A stretch of 64,000 bases of DNA, from contig JAUCEF010000010.1 of the NCBI GenBank assembly GCA_033558025.1, forward strand, positions 2,381,001 to 2,445,000. The letters run 5' to 3'. Positions 20,771 through 30,366 of this stretch are shown here, in pieces. This stretch comes from Phytophthora sp. 'mugwort' (taxonomy: Eukaryota > Oomycota > Peronosporomycetes > Peronosporales > Peronosporaceae). The notes below the pieces were generated by a model. The model was not told the origin of the DNA. It worked only from the letters and a program-made list of their open reading frames with translations, and ran no database searches. Numbering within the stretch: the first letter of the stretch is position 1; each line of letters starts with the position of its first letter. The position numbers were made by a program, and so were the translations under genes.

Positions 20771-22150
20771 TCGAACGACACTAGCAGACTACAATTTAGA
20801 TAAGCAATGCCAAAATTACTTTTCTGGTCCACCTTACTATGGCCACTTCATAAATTTTACAATAAATTCATTATTTGTCATGAGTTTTATACAAAAAACA
20901 CACCAAATGAAGCTGTCCCTCTAGCCAGCCAAACGTATGTTTCTGAGCCAATCATAGTTTGCGTAGAAGATAAATTGATGTTTGGAGTCAAAAAAAATAA
21001 TGCTAGTAGTTTTTTTGTCGCAATTCCTCGCTGGGGGTTCCAGGATAGCCAATTTACAGCGGACACAAAATTGGTACGACCCTAAACGGTTGAAACAAGT
21101 CGCAATCTGTCTATTGGAAACGAGGTTTTCCATGTGTTTTGCTGATAAATGGCAGTTATAACAGATGATGCATTCTGATTGGGCAAAAGCGTCCTATGTG
21201 GTCCACATAAAACCTCCATACTAAGGTTGACCAGAGAAGTACCTTTTTATAATGGTAATTTTGCAGTCAGCATGAACTTGAATACGGTATACATTTTTCG
21301 TGGTGATTTATGAAAACTGCATAACTTTATGGAGTACGTTCTGTAATAACTTAGCTCCAACTCGCCCATATGTCTTCTTATACAGGGGTGGACAAAGTCA
21401 GCCGTGGTCATGACGTCAGACTGCTACATGTACCAGCATCACGCTAAATCGTGGGCGTTTTGTGATGATATGCCGTGCTGGAACTTTGCTCCTTAGACAC
21501 GAAAACGTGAGGTTCTAATGCCCCACAAGCGCTGGATGACCATTAATCTTGATTTCTCCTCATATTAGCTTATCCGACACTTGGACACTTCAAACATGTC
21601 ACTCCTTTTTCTCGTTTGAAATCTTCCATGTATTTCTTTTTCATACCACATTTACGTTCTGACGAGCACTTGCTGATGACAAAGCATGCACTAACGAGCG
21701 ATTCACGCTATTGCAGCACGAGCGGTTTCATGGATCAAGGGCCTCGCCACCCTATAAAACGTTGCATTGAGTAAAAGTATAGCCACGAGGTTGCCACTAC
21801 TGTAATAAGCAAGGGGTCAGTTGTGGAGTTGTAAGTAGGCGGGAACCATGTTGACCTGATAAACTTTCGCGTAGGAATACCCTACCTGCCACAGTGGATT
21901 ACAGTATTCCATGATTTTGAGTCGTTACGCGTTATAGAGATTTGGTCTAAATGGTGGAAAATAACTGATACTCTTCCTGTGGTCCGAGTTGGACAAGTTG
22001 TCAGCTCGTAGCCAGTCAAAAAGTCCACCCACATGCTGGTCACCTTGTGAGTTAAGAGAAGAGTCATGCTCGAGTCTAAGCGAGTAGATTGACACAAAAT
22101 AAAACAATGACGGTACGCTTATTGCTGGTGGAGCCTTTTGAGGTATGGAC
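20771..22150. other. Intergenic, nothing recognised
   Basis: AT-rich DNA upstream of the first MICAL-like gene. Short frames on both strands show no family resemblance. Confidence 0.5.
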
Positions 22151-22157
22151 AAGTTTA

Positions 22158-22173
22158 GCTCAGATATCAATTT
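22158..22173 (+). promoter_or_regulatory. Initiator-like element of MICAL-like gene 1
   Basis: GCTCAGATATCAATTT keeps the GCTCA and CAATTT halves of the oomycete initiator with correct spacing and lies 44 bases before the preferred ATG at 22218. The second gene has the same element at the same distance. Confidence 0.6.
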
Positions 22174-22217
22174 GCGGTGGTCTTGCGGAAGTATCAAATT
22201 CAAGAAAGTTCTGCACG

Positions 22218-24590
22218 ATGACAACGCTAGCTCAATTGGCCGTGCCCGCTCTTCCCGTCCTCACTAGAAAGCATAGTATTCCTTGTGTCCCCAGCTCCTT
22301 CAAACGTATCAGCATTTTGAATGACTCGGATGCTTACTTTGGTGAAGGTTTGGAAGAAGTGGATACTCTCGACCCACTCAATGATGTCAAAGGTCACAAG
22401 ACCCAGCAGCCTCGTCGTAGTGCACTTGACTATGTGGTGATTGATGCTGGTGAAAAGTATCTCGACGATGTCTACCGAGACGATGATGATCGTGGTAATG
22501 TTCATGACGGGGGCTACTCGAGCGACGGGCAGCAATCCATAGGATCCAAGAAGAAGGGATTGGCATGGCAGAAAGTGAGACAGCACCTCGTCGAAGAAGA
22601 AGAGAAGGCGGCGATGCACAAGAAGATACGACCTAACAGTGCACAAAGCTCGGTGGATGGGTACTCGGAATGTGGTCAAGACACCGACACCGTCAGGTTG
22701 CTGGACATCCTCGCAGGTCGTGGGATAGAGGATCTAGGCAGTACCAACAGTGCGTCTTCTGAGCTGTCACGCAGCGACATTGAATATGCACCGCAGACTT
22801 TCCCAAGTCGATTTGATCGTATGGGGAATAGGTTGGTGCAATTCCTGCACCGCAAGCCGACTACCGAGGAGCAACGATCTGATGCGACGAGGTCTTGGAT
22901 CTCTCAGTCGTCGTCGACTTACGACGGGAGTCGATCCACTCGTTGGCTACTGGAAACGTTGAGGCAAGTCACTAAAGCGTGTCAAGGAACGGAGCTTTCT
23001 GATGGAGCTATCGCGCAAGTTTCATCTCATCTGACGACGATCGATCGGATAGTGCGTCAGGACGTGAACAAGCACATGGAGAGCGCATTTCGCCGTGTTT
23101 CGAGCACCCAGTTGTCCAGCGATTACGAGCTTCGAGACCCGATGATTTTATCCTCCCTGGCAAACCATCGGACAAACGCGTTTAAGACGTTCATTTCCGC
23201 ACAAGACCTTGGTGATACGTTAGCTGCTTTCAACAACCTCGTAGTGGACTGTGGACTCGATGGTGTGCGTATGAACGAGCCCTGGCATGTCTACTTCCAC
23301 ATTCGGAATGCTGTGTACAGCAGGTTGGGCTTCCGTCAGAAGCAGCTTTTCCGGTTGCTGGATGCTCGATTCAACATGGACGTGTACAAGCAACGCCCCG
23401 TATCCAACAAACGCGTCTGTGTCGTCGGTACCGGTCCTGTTGGCTTGCGTGCCGCTGTGGAGTTGGCACTACTTGGAGGTCACGTGTCTGTCTTGGAGAA
23501 GCGAACGAAGTTCAGTCGAGAAAACAGACTACATCTATGGCCGTGGGTCGTCCAGGATCTGGCGTCGTTGGGAGCGAAGGTCCTGTTCAAGAATTTCTGT
23601 AAGTCACGAACGTACTTCCACGTGAGTACGCGACAGTTGCAGGTAATTCTGTTGAAGGTGGCGCTGCTGATAGGTGTCAAGGTCCATTCAGCGACTGGCT
23701 TTCAGGCAATTGTCCCTCCAGCACCAGAAAAGAGCGGCGGGAACGCGTTCTACAGCATCAAAACGGAGCCTCCGATCCCAGAAGTGGAGTATACGGCGGT
23801 ATTAGGAGCTACTGGAGTCAACGATCAGTTGGCGGAGCCTGCAGGTATCAACCGCTTCGTGTTCTCTCAAAAGGAATCTCTAGGACTTGTCTGCTACTTT
23901 CCGAACCTGGAAACCACTGAAGAAACGAAGGTCAAGGAGTTCTCGTGGACAGCTCAACTGAAGCATCACATGCTGCATAAGATGCGCGAGGTCGGTATCG
24001 ATCTAGAGAATATCGTGTACTTCCGGGGCGAAATGCATTATCTGGTCATGACGCCAAAGCGGAACAATTTGCTGGTTCGAGGAGTGGTCAAGCAGAATTA
24101 TCCCAACTCGAAAGATCTGGTGGAGAGTACAAACATCGGTCAGGACGGATTACATGCGTTCGTCAAGCGCGTCGTGGACTTTGCTGGGATCCCGAGGAAG
24201 ACGGACTTCACACGAGTTGATCTCTTCGACTTCAGCTCGTTGACTTGTGCTGAAGAGCCTGCTAGTATCCTGACTTCACGGGGTAAGAAGCTGTACATTG
24301 GGTTGATTGGAGACTCCTTGCAGCAGCCTGTGTGGCACGAAGGGGTGGGCATTTGTCGAGGATTCCTAGGTGCGCTCGACGGCGTCTGGATGGTGGCGCA
24401 GATTGGCAAGATATCGGACGAGCAGCTCCTGGTTGACCGCGAGCTGGCCTATGAAGTGATGCAGCGCGTGTCAGGCCGCCACCGCGACAAGCTGCAGAAG
24501 AACGTGCGGAATTACACGGTAGAGCCGAGATCGCGCTACGTGGTCGACTTCTCCAAGGAAGACAGGAACTTAGTAAAGTGTCAGAGTTGA
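22218..24590 (+). CDS. MICAL-like FAD monooxygenase, gene 1
   Basis: 790 residues from the ATG at 22218. This start is chosen because it aligns with the start of the paralogue (MTTLAQLAVPAL against MATLAVHSSLAL) and follows an initiator; an upstream in-frame ATG at 22107 precedes the initiator. The catalytic half matches MICAL flavoprotein monooxygenases. VCVVGTGPVGLRAAVELA has the FAD GxGxxG at G404, followed by VLEKRTKFSRENRLHLWPW and RQLQVILLKVALLIGVKVH. GLIGDSLQQPVWHEGVGICR is the GD motif (G698, D699). MICALs use FAD and NADPH to oxidise methionines on actin; an actin or other cytoskeletal target here is inference. The N-terminal 350 residues are acidic, with conserved IDAGEKYLDDVYRDD and GLAWQKVRQHLVEEEEK, and resemble nothing named. 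CH and LIM domains of animal MICALs are absent. Confidence 0.8.
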   Translation: MTTLAQLAVPALPVLTRKHSIPCVPSSFKRISILNDSDAYFGEGLEEVDTLDPLNDVKGHKTQQPRRSALDYVVIDAGEKYLDDVYRDDDDRGNVHDGGYSSDGQQSIGSKKKGLAWQKVRQHLVEEEEKAAMHKKIRPNSAQSSVDGYSECGQDTDTVRLLDILAGRGIEDLGSTNSASSELSRSDIEYAPQTFPSRFDRMGNRLVQFLHRKPTTEEQRSDATRSWISQSSSTYDGSRSTRWLLETLRQVTKACQGTELSDGAIAQVSSHLTTIDRIVRQDVNKHMESAFRRVSSTQLSSDYELRDPMILSSLANHRTNAFKTFISAQDLGDTLAAFNNLVVDCGLDGVRMNEPWHVYFHIRNAVYSRLGFRQKQLFRLLDARFNMDVYKQRPVSNKRVCVVGTGPVGLRAAVELALLGGHVSVLEKRTKFSRENRLHLWPWVVQDLASLGAKVLFKNFCKSRTYFHVSTRQLQVILLKVALLIGVKVHSATGFQAIVPPAPEKSGGNAFYSIKTEPPIPEVEYTAVLGATGVNDQLAEPAGINRFVFSQKESLGLVCYFPNLETTEETKVKEFSWTAQLKHHMLHKMREVGIDLENIVYFRGEMHYLVMTPKRNNLLVRGVVKQNYPNSKDLVESTNIGQDGLHAFVKRVVDFAGIPRKTDFTRVDLFDFSSLTCAEEPASILTSRGKKLYIGLIGDSLQQPVWHEGVGICRGFLGALDGVWMVAQIGKISDEQLLVDRELAYEVMQRVSGRHRDKLQKNVRNYTVEPRSRYVVDFSKEDRNLVKCQS

Positions 24591-25310
24591 TTTTTCGTAA
24601 ATATTATGTATAACAGATTCCTCGAAAACAAATCGGTATATAACCCGGACATGAGGAAAGTCCCAAGGGTAGCGTATGTTATTTTCTTTCCATTTTCTTC
24701 AGTGGCAGCTTTACTGGCCCGTGTTCATGAACAGATTCGTGGGGCCAGCAGGTAAACATCTCTCTTGGCCGGACACGGTCTTCGATACGCTATTGCCTCG
24801 CTGTTCCAGCTGGTATCGTGGCATCGAGATTGGTGGGTGAATTGATATCGACCACAAGACCACCCAAGTTGTCAATTCCACGACCCATGTTGAAGTGTCC
24901 AGTGCGTACAGTTTCATTCGCGTGGGTTAATTTGATAGATTCTATTTACAAATATAGCCTTCATTCCCCCCTGTGTAAAAATCTTATAAAATCCAGCCTA
25001 TGAGCACGAAAATGATGAGCCTTTCATGAACTAAGGCCCCCCTCGTGACCAGGAGCTCAGCTAAGATCAACCTTTCCGACGGTTGTAAAATCCTGGAACG
25101 AAGACAACAGGAAAGGCGTCATGTATCGACTTTGAGGCTTTCAATCCTTCTAGGAAATTAGTAGTGAGTCTGCTGACAGGCGAACTAGTTTTCCAGAAAT
25201 CTGAGCTGGTGAGCCATTCGGCTGGGTATGTTCAGGCCTAAGGAAGCACGGGCTTAAATATGGATGCAAGTGTTCCCAGTTTCCTGCGGCAAAATGAAAG
25301 TTTTTGGTCT
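24591..25310. other. Spacer between the two MICAL-like genes
   Basis: 720 bases holding the terminator region of gene 1 and the promoter region of gene 2. It is AT-rich near 24590-24650. No further gene is recognised. Confidence 0.6.
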
Positions 25311-25326
25311 GCTCAGTCTCCAATTT
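25311..25326 (+). promoter_or_regulatory. Initiator element of MICAL-like gene 2
   Basis: GCTCAGTCTCCAATTT differs from the oomycete initiator consensus GCTCATTYYNCAWTTT at one position only and ends 48 bases before the ATG at 25375. Confidence 0.7.
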
Positions 25327-25374
25327 GCATTGGCTCGGTCAAGCTCCGTGGAAGTTTTTGTCCCAGATTGAGGG

Positions 25375-27807
25375 ATGGCGACACTTGCAGTTCATTCATC
25401 TCTGGCTTTGAGTCTGCAGAAACTGGAACGACGACCGCCTGTGCACAATAACGAGCTGCGCGACTCGTTCGAGCGTCGTAGCAGTATCGGCGACACTCCA
25501 GACGTGTACATCGGTGAAGGTCTCGTTAACCCTGAAGGAGTCGATGTCCTTGATCAGTTCAGTGACGATGAAGGTGGTGGTCATCAGTCTCGCCCACACC
25601 GTCGCAGATTTCTCGACAGTTTGACCATTGACGTTGGGGAGAAATACCTTGATGACATGTACAGAGAAGGCGACTGCGACGCGTGTGATGAGGAAGAAAG
25701 TGGGCTCTATAGCGATGAACCTCGTGCTTCAAGACACCAGGACCACTCAGTCTGTAGACAAGCGGCGGTGGTCAGGCCGATTGATGTCAACTTGGTCCCG
25801 TTGGATCTGATTGAAGAGGAACACGCCGAGCCTCAGCATCTAGGAAAGAAAATAGCTTGGCAAAAGGTGAGGCGGCTCCTGCTCGAAGAAGAGGAAAAGT
25901 CGGCAACTTACAAGAAGCCACTCGCTACGGACGGAAGAGCGGGCACAGACACCGTCCAACTGTTGGATATCTTGGCTCGCTCAGGGACCGAAAACTTGTA
26001 CATTACGAGCAATTCCTCTTCCGATGTATCACTATCAGACGGGAAGGATCCACCTTACACGTTCGCAAGCCACATGGGGAACAAACTGGCGCAGCTTTTT
26101 CATCGTAGCGCTTCTCCATCTCCACCGTCGTCGCCATTTACACCGTCCCACATCGTCTTGCTGGATACTCTAGAGCGTGTCAATCTTACGTGCCGAACGA
26201 CCGAGTTATCCGACATGTCGATAGCGCGAATTACCTCGCATTTCGCTATGATCGACGAGATCTTGAAACAAGACACGGATCGTCGACTTAACACAAGGTC
26301 TCGAACACTCTCGAGCACGCAGATGTCGAACGAATCGAGCGAGTACGAAAGTGAGTGTCGTCATCCGTCGTACTCCGTCGGGAACCCTCGGGTGATGGTA
26401 GCGCCTACTGTACGGTCTTCCTTCAATGCGTTCGTATCCGCTCAAGATTTGGGTGATACACTAGCGGCGTTCACCAACCTGCTCGCAGATTGCGGTCTTA
26501 ACGGCGCCAAAATACAAGAACCGTGGCATGTCTACTTCCACATTCGGAATGCTGTGTACAGCAGGTTGGGCTTCCGTCAGAAGCGGCTTTTCCGGTTGCT
26601 GGATGCTCGATTCAACTTGGACGTGTACAAGCAACGCCCCATATCCAACAAACGCGTCTGTGTCGTCGGTGCCGGTCCTGTTGGCTTGCGTGCCGCTGTG
26701 GAGTTGGCACTACTTGGAGGTCACGTGTCTGTCTTGGAGAAGCGAACGAAGTTCAGTCGAGAAAACAGACTACATCTATGGCCGTGGGTCGTCCAGGATC
26801 TGGCGTCGTTGGGAGCGAAGGTCCTGTTCAAGAATTTCTGTAAGTCACGAACGTACTTCCACGTGAGTACGCGACAGTTGCAGGTAATTCTGTTGAAGGT
26901 GGCGCTGCTGATAGGTGTCAAGGTCCATTCAGCGACTGGCTTTCAGGCAATTGTCCCTCCAGCACCAGAAAAGAGCGGCGGGAACGCGTTCTACAGCATC
27001 AAAACGGAGCCTCCGATCCCAGAAGTGGAGTATACGGCGGTATTAGGAGCTACTGGAGTCAACGATCAGTTGGCGGAGCTTGCAGGTATCAACCGCTTCG
27101 TGTTCTCTCAAAAGGAATCTCTAGGACTTGTCTGCTACTTTCCGAACCTGGAAACCACTGAAGAAACGAAGGTCAAGGAGTTCTCGTGGACAGCTCAACT
27201 GAAGCATCACATGCTGCATAAGATGCGCGAGGTCGGTATCGATCTAGAGAATATCGTGTACTTCCGGGGCGAAATGCATTATCTGGTCATGACGCCAAAG
27301 CGGAACAATTTGCTGGTTCGAGGAGTGGTCAAGCAGAATTATCCCAACTCGAAAGATCTGGTTAAGGATGAAAATATCAACCAGAATACCTTAAACACCT
27401 TCGTAAAGGAAATACTCGACTTTGTCGGGATCCCAAGAAAGACAGACTTCACACGGGTCAGCCTCTTCGACTTCACCTCTCTTACACGAGCCCAGAAGGC
27501 CGCAAGCATCATCACTTCACACGACAAGAAACTCTACGTTGGATTAGTCGGAGACTCGTTGCTGGAGCCTGTGTGGCATGAAGGCGTGGGTACGTGCCGA
27601 GGGTTCTTAAGCGCACTAGATAGCGCTTGGATGATTGTTCAGATCGGCAAAAAGACGGACGAACAACTTCTCGTCGATCGCGAGGTGGCCTACCAAGTGA
27701 TGAAGCGTTTGTCAGGCCACCACCGCGACGAGATGCAGAAAAACGTGCGGAAGTACACTGTGGATCCTAGATCTCGCTACTTGTTTAATTTTCATCGTGT
27801 GGTTTAA
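25375..27807 (+). CDS. MICAL-like FAD monooxygenase, gene 2
   Basis: 810 residues, same strand as gene 1 and 784 bases downstream of it. VCVVGAGPVGLRAAVELA gives the FAD GxGxxG at G432. YVGLVGDSLLEPVWHEGVGT carries the GD motif (G726, D727) and is followed by CRGFLSALDSAWM, very close to the MICAL flavin-contact block. The N-terminal acidic region diverges from gene 1 except for short blocks (TIDVGEKYLDDMYREGD, KIAWQKVRRLLLEEEEK, DTVQLLDIL), whereas 26524-27362 is almost identical in DNA to 23283-24121. After this tract the two proteins diverge again, though moderately. There is no CH, LIM or membrane segment. Like gene 1 it is probably a soluble NADPH- and FAD-dependent monooxygenase; its substrate cannot be told from sequence. 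Confidence 0.8.
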   Translation: MATLAVHSSLALSLQKLERRPPVHNNELRDSFERRSSIGDTPDVYIGEGLVNPEGVDVLDQFSDDEGGGHQSRPHRRRFLDSLTIDVGEKYLDDMYREGDCDACDEEESGLYSDEPRASRHQDHSVCRQAAVVRPIDVNLVPLDLIEEEHAEPQHLGKKIAWQKVRRLLLEEEEKSATYKKPLATDGRAGTDTVQLLDILARSGTENLYITSNSSSDVSLSDGKDPPYTFASHMGNKLAQLFHRSASPSPPSSPFTPSHIVLLDTLERVNLTCRTTELSDMSIARITSHFAMIDEILKQDTDRRLNTRSRTLSSTQMSNESSEYESECRHPSYSVGNPRVMVAPTVRSSFNAFVSAQDLGDTLAAFTNLLADCGLNGAKIQEPWHVYFHIRNAVYSRLGFRQKRLFRLLDARFNLDVYKQRPISNKRVCVVGAGPVGLRAAVELALLGGHVSVLEKRTKFSRENRLHLWPWVVQDLASLGAKVLFKNFCKSRTYFHVSTRQLQVILLKVALLIGVKVHSATGFQAIVPPAPEKSGGNAFYSIKTEPPIPEVEYTAVLGATGVNDQLAELAGINRFVFSQKESLGLVCYFPNLETTEETKVKEFSWTAQLKHHMLHKMREVGIDLENIVYFRGEMHYLVMTPKRNNLLVRGVVKQNYPNSKDLVKDENINQNTLNTFVKEILDFVGIPRKTDFTRVSLFDFTSLTRAQKAASIITSHDKKLYVGLVGDSLLEPVWHEGVGTCRGFLSALDSAWMIVQIGKKTDEQLLVDREVAYQVMKRLSGHHRDEMQKNVRKYTVDPRSRYLFNFHRVV

Positions 27808-29485
27808 CTTTATAGATCAAGATATAAAAATACACATATGCTAGGTGTTTGTTTCTGCTACAATCCGCCGTCAGCAAAACTCTTAAGGCGTAAATCAAGG
27901 CAGTACATATTAGGTAAGTTACTGTAATTTACGCACGATGGAAAAATACAATTAGGCTTTTAGGTATTTCAGGTACTGTTTTTAGGCAAAATAATGCGAC
28001 GCCCAAATTAAGTTAAAACAACTTTTAGAAACTTATCAGCTCATTACAGATACATTGTAAAAACGCATCGGATATGTAGCCATTTTATCGAACGTGCAGA
28101 GTGGAGTTCTCGCATTGTTGTCGGCTAAGCGACCTTTCTGGCGACCTGCCTGTCCTGCAGACCGTCTAGGGTCTACATCGTAATACTACAGGCGAATCGA
28201 TTTAAAAAATCACACTAACGTTATGCTCACATTCATCTCGCATTTTTTGGACGTTTGGACGTCTGCCACGTTTAGCCACTAGATTTTGAGTGGTGTGTTA
28301 AGATTTCGCTTTTGTGCTACAGGCACCATGAGGGCGTATGAACATCATGTCTGGACACCATTTGTATACTTTTAACCTAGACCTTCATGCTGAGTCAGAA
28401 TACCACACTCAGAACCGGGACTTGCAGCTTACGATTTCACGACCGATAGCTATTTCATTTAAGGAAAAGTGACGGAATAACGACGGCCAGAATAGCAATT
28501 GAATGAAACTGAGCCGGAATATGTCCCGGAATATCTCGTCTGCGGGGAAAACGATATCAGTTTCGAAGGTCACTAAATTTCAGCCACACGAACACCACTC
28601 GCGGGATAGAACATACTTCTTGCTCACGCCTTATGTTACTTACCCTGTAGCGGTCGATCACCGACGTGAGCCCACTTCTGACGTACCAAGGACCTCCCCA
28701 AGCCTCACAAAACGCTATCTTCCTCGCTGCATTTATCATCGTAAGTCGTTGGGAGACGTCTCTTGTGCATCGATGACAAGTCCGTCGGGGGCCTCTGACA
28801 TTAGCGACGATGCCTGCAATGGTTTGATGCTATACTATTAGTCTGAAGTACATACTCTCGTAAGGTTTTGACTACGGCTCCTGTTGTGTGTCCGCTCGTA
28901 GCTGCCGTGAGGAGCTCACAACCCCCTAAGTACTACTTACTCACTCGTGCATGGTACTTAGTAAGTACCATGCACTGCTTCTGGTCATGAACCCTCTATT
29001 TTCGTAAGTGATTCTTTATTAATTGTAAAGTGTGTCAAGAATGAAAGATTCACACGGATCTCGTCGGCCTTGCAGTGGAGGAGCTGCAAATACGACGAAG
29101 GGTAAGGGATAGAGGAAGCAGTGTTCTGCAAATTGGTCGACTTCTGAGATACGCGGCTTTCAGTTAACTTTAGATTAACAAAAAATACATTACACTTGAA
29201 GGCTAGTAAGCAACCTACTTAGCTACCCTACTTGGCTATTTGGAATCGATTTGGGTCATGTGGACCCAACAATTGGGTACGAAGTATCCAATTGGTGTCC
29301 AAAAAGGTCCATTTTCTCGAAAGTGGGTACCCTGAAAGACCCATTTTAGTGTCCAGGAGGAAACCGGTGGATGTCCCGAGACGTCTCTGGGCCAAGCTGG
29401 ACATTTGCAGGACCTTTCCGATGGGGTCAACACAAAAACCAAGTATAACCCGATGAACCAGGTGGTGGTGAGCCATCTACTTCTA
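27808..29485. other. Intergenic, no gene recognised
   Basis: Downstream of the MICAL pair. It contains the palindrome at 28947-28975 and, from about 29230, G+T-rich repeat-like sequence with alternating ccaattgg-type words leading into the SINE head. No coding resemblance was found. Confidence 0.5.
28947..28975. repeat. Near-perfect 29-base palindrome
   Basis: GTGCATGGTACTTA and TAAGTACCATGCAC are exact reverse complements around a single G. It could form a cruciform or bind a dimeric protein; no adjacent gene suggests a role. Confidence 0.8.
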
Positions 29486-29800
29486 GTGAGCTCAGATAGC
29501 TCAGCTGGTTAAGCATCCAGTGTCGGACGGAAGCGGCCAGGGTTCAATCCCCGGGCCGACCACACCTTTCGGACGATGGTTGGGGTTTGGCCGCGAAGGT
29601 TGGGATATGTGGTCTTATGACTGGACTGGTGAACTTGGGGGATACTGGGCGCCGTCTCATGGGCTGTAGGCCTGAAAGCACGGTTAGACCCGGTGGTTCT
29701 TGAGACTGCTTGACCGGGCACTTCAGTAGGAGAGGTGCGGGTCGTGGTTTAGAGGGGCAAAGCCTCCCAGTCGTCGTCTCATGGGCTTGTAGGCCTGGTA
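29486..29800 (+). mobile_element. tRNA-derived SINE
   Basis: A Pol III box A (TAGCTCAGCTGG, 29497-29508) and box B (GGTTCAATCC, 29541-29550) sit 32 bases apart as in a tRNA gene, but the acceptor arms (GCTCAGA and GGCCGAC) cannot pair. That indicates a tRNA-derived SINE head rather than a tRNA. The tRNA-unrelated body contains the 21-base word gtctcatgggctgtaggcct twice (29654 and, with one extra t, 29775). SINEs of tRNA origin are known in Phytophthora infestans. The 3' end was not located. Confidence 0.55.
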
Positions 29801-30148
29801 GTACGCGCGGCTCGGGAGTGTGGCGCCGCTCTAGACCTCGATCCAAAGAGTAGTCCAGTGATGTCGTGCATGCCATAACACGCGTAAGCGTCTGTAACGT
29901 GTCGCGTTCTTCACTCGCCTGTCCGCCAACGTGGGGCCCCGCCTGGGTTCAAAAATCCACACCGCCTTCGGGTACAGCAGACATAAGGCAACGCCCGCTA
30001 AGCGATCGGCAAATGGAGCCGGGAACTTGGCGTATGGGAGTGAAATTGGTGGAGACTGGAGCCAGTAATGGCCGAGCACGCCGTGGCGGATTGTAAGACA
30101 TCAAGATTAAGCCTTGAGCTTGTGGCCTTACCTTCGGGCCACAGGCGT

Positions 30149-30366
30149 CTCTTCCTGGCTGCGGTTCAACATGGCCGCGGGAAAGGAGCCCCGCTGACGG
30201 GTTTCCCCCCGCGATCGCTTGGATCTGCAGTCGTGAAAGGCGCCAACGTTCAGGACGGCTCTTCCCTGTCGTGGTTCAACATGTCCGCGAGTAAAGAGTC
30301 CCACTGACGGGCTTCCGCCTCGTGGTCGCTTGGGCCATTGGTGTCGAAGGGTGCCAACACAGGCAG
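30149..30366 (-). repeat. Tandem duplication of about 110 bases at the end of LINE ORF2
   Basis: Units 30149-30258 and 30259-30366 share ctcttcc(c)tg..ggttcaacatg, gtccgcg/gccgcgg, ctgacggg, gatcgcttgg/ggtcgcttgg and g(g)cgccaac. In the protein register the terminal segment PFDTNGPSDHEAEARQWDSL is repeated, decayed, beyond the present stop. Confidence 0.65.

Noticed and set aside
20613..20924. Plus-strand frame with CLNENRNDACASC, looking like a small cysteine-rich secreted protein.
   Set aside because: It has no signal peptide and lies on the opposite strand of a fragment that matches the left end of Copia-1, so it is a shadow frame.
29486..29565. A functional tRNA gene.
   Set aside because: Boxes A and B are present but the acceptor arm cannot pair, so it is a SINE head or pseudo-tRNA.
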